Below, in pieces: positions 47,492-61,000 of a stretch of DNA of 64,000 bases. Position 1 is the first letter of the stretch, and every line of letters begins with the position of its first letter. The notes below the pieces were generated by a model. It saw only the letters and a program-made list of their open reading frames with translations, searched no databases and was not told where the DNA came from. A program made the translations under genes and the position numbers. Source of the DNA: Schistosoma haematobium (lineage: Eukaryota; Platyhelminthes; Trematoda; Strigeidida; Schistosomatidae); assembly GCF_000699445.3 (NCBI RefSeq), contig NC_067196.1, positions 47,719,364 through 47,783,363 on the forward strand. The letters are read 5' to 3'.

Positions 47492-49889
47492 GTTTAAAAT
47501 ACTTATAGCATATTTTTCATCTTATCAGATTTTAACCTCGACTTATTTATCAGATATTTGTTATGAACACTGAGTAAATTTGCTTCTTAAAAATGTTGAA
47601 TAATGACAAAATCTAAATACTAAATGGGATATCAAATAATATGGTTACTATGAATATGTAAATTGATTTGTTTTTTTTCAGACTCTTATTCAGCAAAGCT
47701 GCATGTGTTGCGAAGTTTCTCAATTTTGATCTATTCACATGAAGACCACTTTCCCTGTTCCTGTAACAGTTGTTGTACTCTGTTGTAATAGTCCTAGGTA
47801 GAGCGAGAGTTAAGGTGATATTCATTACCAATTGGTTAAATATTAGTCGATAGCATGTTATTCTACAGATGTAAGTTATATGAAGATCTATTTAGGTATG
47901 TTTTGCCCAGTAAACATCAAGCATGCAGTACAGAGTCTATGACAGGTTTTACTACAAACTGTTGATGAAGGAAAAAGAAATGATGTTAGCTAGTGTTATG
48001 GTTTCACTCGATGTGTATTCATTTCCAAATAAAGCTATTTTGGTTATAAGTAATGAGATAGTCAACACAATCTGATTATTAGCTGAAGATGATAAACTTG
48101 TCTCAGTAGAGACTCTTAGAAAATGTCTATGTAATGTGATTTGTAGAATGTCGTATATATGTGTACATAAAGACAGAATTTGATTAGAAATGGAAATTCA
48201 AAGCGATAATTTTCCCATACATTACGAAAAAAAGCGGTACAAATACATGGAGTTCAATCCCTAGTTCGAAGAGATAAAATTGATTGTTTTGATGAGATCG
48301 GAGATTAGTAGAAATTTTCGACGAACTATTGGGTAAAAATGGATTTCCGTCAATGCTTCTCACGTATCCATATTCATGGAACAGAACGTAAATTGAAGTT
48401 ACTATCAGTAACAAAATACCGCCGTTCCTGAAAATGTCTTGAAGAGACGATTAGTTCCTAGTGGGGTGTTGACAAGACGTTCGCAATTATAATTTTTGCA
48501 CAGCAACAAGTGCGACTTGATAGTTTCAGATATGACGTCGTTGAAGTCAATGCTTTCGCCTCAGAAGCGTCCTTGCAAATATGTTTAGTAATTCATGTTT
48601 TACTAACAATCAATTGTGTTATGATTTGTCTGTGGAAAAATTATGAATGAAGTGTATATTACTTGAGACATGAGAAGTAGTTCACTGTTTCAAACGTAAT
48701 TTCAAATGAGGTGGCAATTCATAAATGAATTTACTGTCATATTGTGGAAAGGATGTAAGTGTTAGCTGTAATAAGAGAGAAGGCAAATAGCTGTTGCAAC
48801 GAAATATACTTTTCCATAAACAAAGATTTCATGTTTTGAACACAAAAGTATCATAGATTCCACTGTTAACCAATATCACATTCTGTTTAATAGATGTTTG
48901 TGACAGATGACAACATGGAGGCAATCTTCTCACGATGCACAAATGCTGAAGCAATTGATAAGTTTGCAGTCCGTAACATCATGAACTGGAAAATTCGAAC
49001 TCACACAGTGAATAAGAATCAATTTTTAGTTTACTCTTATACATCGAAATTTCATTTTTGTGAAATAAAACTGAACACATACATCGTTATGAAACGGCGT
49101 AATTAAATTCAACATTTATTAATGCATTTATTCGCGTCGTCTCAATATTCCTGATTCACGCGATGTTCTCCATCACCTGAGAAACTTGTCAATTGTAGAG
49201 GACGAGAATTCAGATCTAAATTATCATAATGTTTCTGACTGCTTATGATAATTAACTATGAGTCCATAAAGATAGTTGTACAATACTCTAATGTGTTTTC
49301 AATCTTCCTAGTGTTGTTCCTTAACATTCAGATGTATAAGTTTAAGTGATTATATACATAAATTAAGAGGCCATGGCAAACCATTTATAATAAATCTTAT
49401 GATGTACGATATTGAGTAATGCGTTGGAGATTATAATACAGCATTTGATGATTGGTACAGTATATTAGAACTGTTACTGAACTATCTATTATCTTACAAT
49501 ATAGACATTATAAAAACACCTAAATCAGCTTCGTAATAAATCTAAACCAGAAATAATAATTACTTATTCCCTATGGAATACCTTACGATGTTCTACATTT
49601 TCAATTATTCGCCACGTTATAATACATTGTGTTAATTTTCACAACCTACACATTCAACTAGGGCGACGGTAGACGTTCACACGACGATGTAACTAAAGTA
49701 TATTAATATTTAAAAGTAACCAAATCGTTGTATAACTCTGACAACACATAAATAATCTGTTTTGAATTCAGACGTTATTATTAGAGTACCATCATAATAT
49801 CTGGCACGTATATATGGAATTCAGTGAATTTAGTGGTACTTCCAGAAATACAGACAGCTTCTGAAAAGATTTAACGTTTTTCTAGCAAG
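47492..49889. other. AT-rich DNA; one weak exon candidate
   Basis: At 48894 a plus-strand frame follows a plausible acceptor (cattctgtttaatag) and reads MFVTDDNMEAIFSRCTNAEA and on to NWKIRTHT, with higher GC than its surroundings, but I recognise no family. An excellent acceptor tract (gttttttttcag) lies at 47680 without a convincing exon. Confidence 0.35.
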
Positions 49890-50250
49890 TTTATATTTTA
49901 CAGGATGCGGTTGCTGACCACATGACCAACCCTCCTTCTTTACCCAGACTTGAGACCGCCAGTAACCCAACCAAATCACACTCAGTGGATAAGCTATGGG
50001 AGATGTGGGAGCTCTCGTGTACCCGGTAGCATCAATAATGAACAAGGAGAAACTGACGCAGATGTAAAGGCAATGATTGACGAAGCAACAACAGCGTTCC
50101 CACAATTGAAGAACATACTAAACTCGAAACAACTATCTGTAAGCCAACATCGAATTCATAATCTTCATTACGAACATCATTACAGTTCTGGTGTACGGAG
50201 CTGAAACTCAGAGAACTACCGCAATCATTATCAAAATAGTACAACCACAA
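49890..50250 (+). pseudogene. RTE mosaic: antisense 5' UTR joined to sense C-terminal fragment
   Basis: 49900-49970 resembles the RTE 5' UTR in antisense (gcggttgctgaccacatgac, ccctccttctttaccc). From about 50026 the plus strand reads SINNEQGETDADVKAMIDEA, then FPQLKNILNSKQLSVSQHRI, the block just after the RT (GSIIDEQ...DADVKARIGKARTAFLQLKN...NSKQLSTNIKVRI), ending near the GAETQRTT-like stretch. Frameshifts and substitutions throughout. Confidence 0.75.
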
Positions 50251-52089
50251 TTATTGTACTGGTAATAAATCAGCATAATGGTAATAATTATTATTATTCA
50301 GACAGATACTGAAATGAATGTTTGGAGTTATATTCATTTAGGTTTTGACCAAAATCTTACTAAGATTGTACCTGAATAACCTGTACTTCAGTACCACACA
50401 ACAACAACAAAAATAAAGTAAAACCCTTCAGTAACTTTTATTTTATATCATTGAATGCTTGATGATGTTTGTTCATAATCAGTCGGTGTTATGATTAATC
50501 AATAATTATGTTTATTAGATATTGTAAATATTAATAACAGCAACATAATGATGCGTTAAGCCTCGTTGTTCATATTGGATATGCTTTTAGAAACAGTATT
50601 TATCCACTTAAGTTAATTAGGTAAAACCAGACCAATGCAGATATGTTTGCTGCAAGTTAATTATTACATAATTAAAAATAGATTTGTAAATTCAATTATA
50701 GAATAAGATCAGCTGTGTTTGTAATTCAACATTCGTCTTATTACGACGGATGTAGTCACCGAATTTATAGTAAATTTTATTGTCTCTACAGTTAAACAAA
50801 CTATAACAAACGATTTATTAGTGTCAATTCACTTTCTTCTTTCTATTTAATGCAGGTGGAAGAAAGAAAACTTGAGAATTGAAAAACATTTTTACAATCA
50901 CAAAATCAAGTCAGTGTTCCATAAACTGAAATATGAAATATGAATCTTAATGAACTCAGTGCAACTGGAATGACTTTGTTCAGTATAAATTATATTGTTA
51001 TTTTCTTAATCAGGCACCAACAAGCACAGTTTATAATAGAAAATGAACCCAATAATTTTACTGAAAGTTTATTTTAAACAAACAATACAAAACTGGTCGT
51101 TACGTTTTACTTGAGTCATTCTCTGAAAACGATTGAATGCTGAATGATTGTCAAGATTATTGTGGTGTTGCAGTGGTGTTCATTATTCTAGTAAAATGAT
51201 ACAAAAATAATCTGTATATTCAACCAAACAGTAAAAGTACATAAAGTATGTTACTAATACATAAATGTTTCCATTACAGAATTCTTAGTGTTTTCGTTCG
51301 GATTCAAAACATGTATGAATTTATTCAATAATTAATCAAAAACTTACTCCGTACTGTGTTGTTAGTATTATTAGTAGTAAAATATGAAAAGATTAAGTGT
51401 CGTATGGCACAACATTCAAAGCGAACGTAGCAAGATATTGTTATGTGAAGTAGCACTATAGATTACCACAAGCATATTGATTAGATGAAGGAAATTCGTT
51501 AAAAATACAGGAATAACATTTCATCATATAAAATATAATAAAACGTGTTTACTTAACGTGCGATTAAACAGTAGTCTCTGCTGTAGCCATATAAAGCAAT
51601 TGCTAAACATTTTACGATGTTTATACGTTTAGTTCGTGTTCATGGGCGAATTTCATTCTTCAAGATTAGTGGTAGTGAAAAATGTTATTTGATGCAGCTT
51701 GTCTATTACAATGCTTTCACATTTCCTCAGTATAAATACAGTATGTAATTCCAAGTCGATACATAATGCATTTAATGAAGTGCTGATTTCAATACAACAT
51801 TCAACTATAAATTGCGTGATCATAAGTAATAAATTGAACAATTATACTATAGCCTAGCTTCATTTACATTTGCTTCAATTCCCTGTCAATTGCTTAGAAC
51901 TTATGTTGTATGTTAAAATGTTTAGATAATTTCTTCAGTTATTCCAAATATTACCGTGTTGTAATAAATAAAACATGTTTAGTATCATTATGATCATTAT
52001 TCCTTCATCAATTTCTTGATAACTGGCGAGAAACTACCCCCTATTAGTTGAATAAATAAAAGTTTGAATAACCAGTAGAGAAGACTTAC
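50251..52089. other. AT-rich DNA, nothing recognised
   Basis: No domain, repeat partner or RNA gene seen; probably 3' of, or a late intron of, the candidate gene at 52-64 kb. Confidence 0.45.
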
Positions 52090-55000
52090 GTGTTTCTATG
52101 AGGTGCCACCTTTCTCTGAAAATTCAGGTTTTAAGGTTTAGTACAGTTAATTATTGAAATTCCACTGATGATTTCTCAGTCTCTTTGTGATATAAAAGAA
52201 CACGTAGATAGTTCATCAAAACCCGATGAAGGGAACCTTGAGTACTTTAAATCTGTATCTCAGGCATTTCACCCGTATGTCTACCACTTATGTTGACCGA
52301 ATAGTTTGAAATTTAATAGTTTTTATCAAGTGATTTGTAAAATAGCAGATCATGAGAATAAATAAATCAAAATCATGCTATTCGAACTAGATAATATGAG
52401 ATGGAACTATTTCTTGCTATTGTTTAGCTAAGAGCATGTCCGTTCTGTGCACATTACATTTTGACCACAGAAGTGTAAATATGGAGGTCAAATTAGTAGA
52501 TTCGATTTCAATAATAGTCATGCTTTTGTGATCGTGTGTTAACCTGTTTTATTGTCTTAATATGTACACGATGTTTCTAGTTATTTTTCATCAAAGTTCC
52601 TGAGGACTTTCTACTTCCAATATTTATTCACTTACAAAAAGCGAACATGTGATTCACATTTGTGAAATAGTTTGCAAAACATTTTCAAGTTAATTACCAT
52701 CTAGTTTTACTAAAAACGAACACTAACTGTACACTCAGTAGTGATAATTGTGAGATATTAAGTAACGTTATGCTGTTGGAATGCATCATAAATGGTGTTT
52801 TGTTGCTTATTAATCTGCTTAATTCACAAGCCTTTTTACATCTCGAGGTCTCATGAAGTTCTGTTTTTATAAATAGAAGTCAAAATGGCCATAGGTAATA
52901 GAAACTTAATCCATACTCACAAGATAATCTGCTAACTGCTTTTTCAGGCGATACCGACTATAATCATCCGTAAATACCTGAACAAAAATGTGTACAAATA
53001 TCATGGAAATCATCAAAGTATGGTTATAAGAATTAGAGACTCAATTACGTAGTAATGCTTACTGCTTGTTGTCCAATCAATTTATCACTTCTTGATAATA
53101 ATCTCTTCACATAAACCTCAAATCTTCATAGCGTATCTTCACAGTAGATGGTGCTCAAAAGATTATCTAAATAGTCTGTAGACAATATTCTATTGCAGTG
53201 GTCATCATACTAGCCAGTATGATCTAATCTAGTTGTGTTGGCTAGAAGATTTCTTCTTTAATGTTCTGTCACTTCAGAGTGAGAGAACGAAGAGCAATCA
53301 GAATGAGAGCAGCAATCTAAAGGTCTTGAATGTGCAGACCAGCTGTTTTCGTAGGTAATCAGAATCTCTAGCCAGAGTGCCTCCTTCACAATGGAAAATA
53401 TTAGAAGAGTCTGGCCCTAAAAATAGTATATTTCATCTTGCTTCACAGATTTAAGAAAGTGACAGTGTAGTTTGAAAAGTATGAGGCAAATACATTTAAG
53501 ACATTTTCGAAGGAAGCTGTATCAAATTACTAAAATTATTTCACATAATTGTATATTCAGTAGTCACTGACTGATTAATACGTTGTGTGAGTAGAGTATC
53601 TTTTAGGTTGTCTTCATTTTGTTAGACAAAGATTTTTTAATCCATGATTCACATTTAGTTGTTATCAAGCGTTTTAAATGCGAGTCCATTCAAATTATTA
53701 ACAAACAACGTCGTTGCTATTTTCATGAAAATATGATTAAGGACATCCCACGGAATTAGAATCAGAACTTCTTTTTAGTGTATTTAAGTACAGTTTACCG
53801 CTTATTGAGAGAAATATGATTACTCACTAAATCCCAATCACCGCAATTCTTTCTCCACAATTTACTAAATGATAGCATCTTGTCAAATAGCCCGGTTAAC
53901 TATGACAAGTAAATTTCAATTCGTATTCAAAGTGAATTGAAACAGAAACACACCACATGTATCAGTCATATAGACACAAAACAGAGGCATTTGATCAATT
54001 CTGATGACGTTTTGATCAAAGAAGTGAACATCATAACCACGCTAATTCTTCTGTAATTTGATTCACACACACTGCAGTTCCTGAGTACGAGATGTCAAAT
54101 ATTACTAGTTAGCCGATACGTTAAACAAACGAAAAAATTTCTAACAATATGAATTCCTAATGAAGACCACTTCAGTGTATGTGTTTCTGTCGCAAATGCA
54201 AACGAGAATGTTCTATCTTACCAGAGAATGGTACGATTTGACTCAGATAAGCACACTTAAACTAGTGAATTCAACTGACTAACACCATCAAAATTATACA
54301 TCTCTTATTTTAAGAAGCCCGAAACAGTAAACCAAGTGTAGTTGAATCTAAACAGACTGTCTTGAAACCAATAACTGATTGTCTTCCTGATACACTACAA
54401 CATCTTTACTCTGTATCATGATTCATCTTCACACAAATGAAAGAGCTCAGACATAGATGATTTATTAATCGTAAATTTGTTCCAGAAAGTGAGTGTAACA
54501 AAAGTTAATGAGAAGTGATTCTTATGAGAAAAGTATTCCAATTGTATGTTTTCATAAAGTCTTCATGATAATCATCTTTAAAAGTATACATAGCATTGTG
54601 AGTGAGAAACTTGTGACATAATCATAAAACAGTAAATGTGGGACTTTTGAAACGAACACATTACTTACTGAATCAGACTGTTTTAAACAAAATAAGAGAC
54701 ATTGGTGATCAAATGCATTGGTAATATTATTCTGACAGAGTTTATTAATGATTTATGCATATGTATGTATTTATTACAAGCATAAATTGGAACACCGAAA
54801 CTGGATAACCAAAGGGAATCTCCCCGACCAAATGTAACCTCTATGGAGTGGTTAGTGAAAAAGAATTTTTCTCATTGTTTATTGGAGAACGTTTTATATA
54901 ACTCATCTTTGATATTTGAATTCGGTTTTGACTAATTATTCATTGGTTGTATGAAATTTTAACAATACATCGTAAAGGTAATGAGTATGAATTGAAAATC

Positions 55001-58000
55001 AAATTTGCTACTTACTGGTGAACCCTAATCAAATTAGCATAAGCAAGATTTACGATCAAATGTAACATCAAGTAAGCACAAAAGTTAACTGCTATTACTT
55101 ACATAAACATAAACCGTCTTTAATCACTCGCTCTCTTACAAGAATAATTTCATCTATAACACCAGCTATATGATCGATGCACAACTTGTTTAAATCTACT
55201 CCTTGAAATCTTGATGGCGGTATATGTGATGAGAACACATTTGATAAAATGTATATTAGCAAACAAGTTTAGTGTTTGAGTGAAAATAATTAAGCCGATG
55301 GAAATTTTTTATGGTATGTATGTTGACTAAAAAAGAATACTAATGTATTCACACGTATAATATCTAGTTGAATAAATGTTAATAAGTTAAGTACTATCAG
55401 GATGAATTTGTTAAGTTGCTCATTTTGAATACCAGTAATAAAACAGGTATTTTTTAAAATCCGTATTGATGTTTATTGTTAAGTCTGTTTTACATTTTCT
55501 GTCCTCGTTCTCTTCTCTCCCACTCTTTACCGTATTATTTTATACTACTTATTCACATTCAGTAAGTGGTTGTATTCCCAGCAATTTTTAAATTTGCGTT
55601 GTAACGCAAGTTTATCGTGCAACATCCTGAAAGACCTACACATACTTATGACGTTTATTGTATTTATCATTATAACTACTTTGCCCCAATCACCATAGCA
55701 TTTATCCACAGTTTTTTGAATTTGTTTAAAAGCAACAGTGACCATATTGTTTTGCTCTTGGTTCGTGTTTCGCTTGTTGAAAAACTGATACCAAGTTTAG
55801 ACACAGCTACCAGCTGTCTTTTGTACTATCGTATGTTGTAATTATTCTTTATGTTACCGTTACAAGAGGCCGCTTTTATTTCATTCAAAAGGACGTGTTA
55901 AATGATACGGACGACTCACAAGTTGAGGTTTGTAACTACCTTTTGTGTATTATTCATTAAAGTACCTCTATTTTAGACAAATCGTGTTTTCCAAACTTCG
56001 GTTTTACACGTATCCCAATTGGGTGACCTGGAAGCTTCGATAGATCTAACAGTTATGTAGGACACATGAAACTCGGATTCATCTTCGCCAGTAGTTTCTC
56101 TTCTTCTATTCTCATTCGTATCAACACTACAAATGTAGATTTCGGTTCAGAAATATGGTGTACAATTAATCTCATGATATGACTTAATATTTAAATGAGT
56201 TGATTTATACAAGGACTTGATATGTTCTCCTTAGATTTGTGATCGGAAACATTTCAAAAAGTCAAACGAATGTATATAAACAGTAAAACGTGAATTTAGT
56301 GCAATATTTGATGTTGTATCCAAGGTAAATTTGAATTTTTAAAAATAATCCGAACTCACAAAGTTATTCTATTTCATACAGAACAGATAAAAGTATGTAT
56401 ATTATCAGAATAACACAGTAGACTGACTTGTTACTGATTTAAGTTGATGTCTAAATGCATTTAAAACATGAATCCCTTAACTGACCATAGAAATTGAATT
56501 TACTTGGAATGTGCGAAAATGAAAGTGAAATTAATAAACAACTCTTAGTTCTCTCGTAAAATAATATCACAAACCTATATATTATAGATAATTGATGCAT
56601 AGCTGGCAAATGGTTGTAAGACATGAGCCTCATGTTTAAAAGGGTTTTTAATTAAGAAAATAATTATTTTTAAGTAGGTTTCTATAATTTATAGGATGAA
56701 GTTCTCATGGATACTGAATCACCATTGTATCATTCAGACCAAAGAAAGAGGTAGTTACAGTGAATACCATCCAGTGTTATGCTTTTATTCATGATAGTAA
56801 TGAAGGAAATAAATGTCAGTTTTATGAGAGGCTGCAATAGATCGTAGAGAAGTGACTGGGAAAGGACCTGACCATCCTGATGGGAGACGTAAATGCCAAA
56901 GTGGGGATGGACAACTTCGGGTATGATGACATAGTAAGACGTCATGGATTGAACAATCATTTGAATGAAACTCGTCACTAAACATCGGCTTGCTTGACTC
57001 TGTGGATAGAAGAACCCTATGGAATCTACTTCTATCCTATGGAATACTCAACTATCGATTAAGGCATACTGAAATAATACGTCGTTTGTGAACTAAGAAC
57101 GAAAAATATCTTGAAGATTGTTAATATTAACTATTTCTTTTATTACTTAATTAAACCATCAAAATGAATCATTTCCATTATGTCTAGTAGTAAAATAATT
57201 GGAAGATAAATAAATACGATGAAATATGCAAGTGATACATATGTGCTACAATGATACAAATATTTATCTGAAGAATAGACACTCAATTCAAAAATTTAAT
57301 AACTTACACCACCTTCCACTATATTTGAAAGAAAAAGTTGATATCATCGTCTTTATTAAATTTCTGTTACTGGTACAATACCATATTAAGTAAAGAAAAT
57401 CGTTCCTTACAACATCAGATTGACCACTCATTCCTTTCAATTATGAGTAATTAAATCTGAACTTTTAAATAATTGCACAAATGAACCCAAACGTTTATGG
57501 AATATAAAAAGTCGGGCCGCTTAAAATAAAATGACCGGAGATATTTCATGAACCTGATCGAGGTGAATATATACTTGTAAATATTTTGAGATGCTACCAT
57601 GGATGAACTTTTTCTTGAAGTTGGGAGGACAGACTCTTTGGATTCCAGTCAAAAGTTATTACACCACAATGAACATAAAAATCACAGCTTCAGATAATTT
57701 TCGTGACTGAAAACGCATCAAATTTGGTTAATCAACTGGAAAGAAGCTTTATTCAAATACTGCTGATCAATGACCAATGAACAAATGTTTTCGTGGGTAT
57801 TGGTAATAGGCCTGAAGTAAAATAGTGGTATTGAAGAGTATCGATCGAACTTCAATTCATCATCAACTACGATTCAAACTAGAGAAAGAGATTATTTGAT
57901 TTAATTCACATTCACCTTGTGAAACGGTGCTACACTCATATAGTTGTTACAATGAAAATTCGTTGTATGGTGGTTCAACTTGATTATCATTGATTGTTTA

Positions 58001-61000
58001 TCTAACTTGGTGGAACTATTGAAATACTAATGGCTTTATTCAGATTAGTGGATTATTATAGTAAAGCTCTTATCATAAACACAGTGTATCTCCATTGGCA
58101 CAGCTCGGATGATACTATATTTTTTACAAATTAATGAAGCTCCCAATAACACGAAGACATTTTATGTAAGATGAAATTGTCCCGACTATTGAGAAAAACG
58201 ATGCAGTACACACAGGTATAAAATGAAATGCTAATCTTCAAGTGGAATATATATCACTTATCATTATTTTGGGAGACATGAAAAGTAGACATACGAAATG
58301 TAATTTATTTATTTTAACACATAGATATTGGTTCAAGGAGGCACCAAATACATATGCGCCACACAAATCTCATTTGATTTGTGTGAGGGCTGTGATGCTG
58401 CCCGGGTGCCCAAACCGAAGCAGGTGGTTTTCTTAGGGGCCACTCCCCGAGCCTTCGACCTGAAGGTCTGGACCACAAGGCAGTGGAGCATCGTAAGGAG
58501 ATGCAGTCCCATGGAAGCCGGTGACCAACAACTGATTCATACGCCATTAAGCTAACTCAGATTTTAAAAGCACGCTAGAAATACAGGAAATAGATGAACA
58601 CATACACGCCATCATACACATAGATATGGAAAATGATCAAGGTTACAGGTGAATGATTAATAAGGCCAAATATACGAGTGTATAGGAATAAATAGTAAAA
58701 TCGCATAAAGTTGGCTATCCATAAAATAAAATAAACTCATTTAGGCACTGAGACGAACGAATCGCGACAGATTTAATAGAATCAGTGTACTATCATTATT
58801 ACATTATAAGATGGATAGGTGAACTGATAGAATTTACATTATAAATCGTTCTCATCCAAATAGAGCAACAGAAGCATAAAACATTCACTTAGAGTTCAGT
58901 TATCGTCATCATTGAAACTAAATAATACATTCCAAAGAGTTTATAGAAGACAATGAGATGAATCAACTATGAATTAAATCTAATGATGAAGATAAAAATG
59001 ATTATGGTGAGTTAATTTTTTTTAAATTTCACTAGCCTGTTGAATGATCATAACAAAATGCATAATTTGTACAAGCTATAATTATTATTCTTTCGATAAT
59101 GCAATGAGAAGACGAAGATTATCAGAACTATGTGATATATTAGCGCAATACATTTCGAACAATCTGGTCACACATATACTTGTTAAGAGCATTTATATAT
59201 AAAAATAAAAGGTCAACTAGACAGGAAACGGGGTAAGAGGAGATAAGGATAATGATAAGAGTAATAATAATAATAATGTGAACACAATTTGAAACCTAAT
59301 CACTCTGGATAATAAGTCAATATTACCAGGGTAGGTTTAAGGTAAGAACAAACTGTTTTTGAACACATAAAGGGGGTTTGAATTTTCGTATGGCTAAGGC
59401 TTCAATGAACCTTAGTATACGCCCTTTTACACTTTTATACAGCACTACAAAAGCTGAATTTAGATCAATCTTGTGACCTGTTTCAATTATATGTTTAGCA
59501 ATAGAGGATGATGGATGTTTATCCTCTGCTCTTATCGGTTCACTTGATTGTATTTGTTTCTGAAGCCATTTGGGTACATGTTCACTCACCCTAATGTTGA
59601 GATCACGATTACTCCTCCCTATGTATGTGTGACCACACACACATTTAAATTGGTAAACACAGTGGGATGTGACGCAATCGTTTCCATGTACTTTAGGTTT
59701 TGAATGAAGCATGCACCTTGTTCTTTCTTTGATGATGACCTTTGCTGCGCAATAGGTTTTATTGATGACTGATTTAAGTCGTTGTTTCAGTAAAAGGCTA
59801 TTTGAATCACCTCTGAATGGTAAGGTGATGTAGACAGGCTTTTTCTCTACCGAGGCTACAGTAGGTCTCGCTGAACCATGGACTTTCCATCTATTTATGA
59901 ATTTCAGAGGATAGCCATTTTCTATTAACGTTTTATTTAACAACTTTACATCATCATCAATGGCGTCATTGGTACAAATACGGTCGAGTCTGTTGAAAAG
60001 ACACCTTATCAAACCACGTTTGTATTGCACAGGGCAATAACTATAATAACTAAGATATTGACCTGTCCACGTTGGTTTTCTAAAAATAGATCGCTTTACT
60101 GAACCATCTTCTCGTCTACTCAGGAGTATATCTAGGAAGGGAAGCTGATCGTTTTCTCTTCTTCACATGAGAGACTAATATGGTTTTGGAGAGTGTTGAG
60201 TTTATTTAATAAACCGTACATATCCTCTTTTTCTCACAAACAACTAAGATATCGTCCACATATCTCTTATAAAGTGACATGTTTCCGATTAATTCATCAG
60301 TCTGATTTTCAACATGTGCCATGAACACATCTGCTAGTAATGGTCCTAGCGGACTACCCATAGCAACTCCATCAATCTGACGAAAGTATTCACCTTCAAA
60401 AGTGAACTGAACTTTGTCAGTACATAGTAATAGTAAATCTTTAAGAAGTTTTACAGGTACACGTGATTGAAAATTGTTTTCAGATATGTAATCACATAAT
60501 ATATCAATCGTTTTTCTTAAAGGTACATTTGTAAACAAGGAATTTACATCAAATGAACACATTGTCTTTTCCTTGATATTAATGTCATCTAAATGATCAA
60601 CCAGTTCAAAAGAATCCTTTAGAGAATACTTACATAGATGTCTTCGAATAGGATCCAACAACTTTGCTAACCATTTAGCCAGATTATGTGTAGGTGATCT
60701 GCACATTGATAGAATTGGACGTAAAGGAACATCAGGTTTGTGAATTTTAGGCAGTCCATATAAATGAGGGTACTCGGAACCCATAGGTTTTAGAAAGTTA
60801 AATTCCTCTTTATTAATAATATTCATGAGTAGCAATTTTTCTAGGTTTGAATTTACTCTTCTTTCTAGTTTGCTGATACCTCCAAATTCAACATCAGGCA
60901 TAAATTTACTGTCATCACTAAGGATAGATAACATCTTACTTTTATATTCACATTTATTCATGATAACTACGCCTGATCCTTTATCAGGTTTTAACAAGAC

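Noticed and set aside
47688..47790. Sequence after a strong gttttttttcag acceptor
   Set aside because: Open in one phase only to a stop, with no donor and no recognisable protein.
55096..55176. Two further GTAAG donors on the minus strand
   Set aside because: Acceptors poor and the lengths do not keep the frame of the chain.
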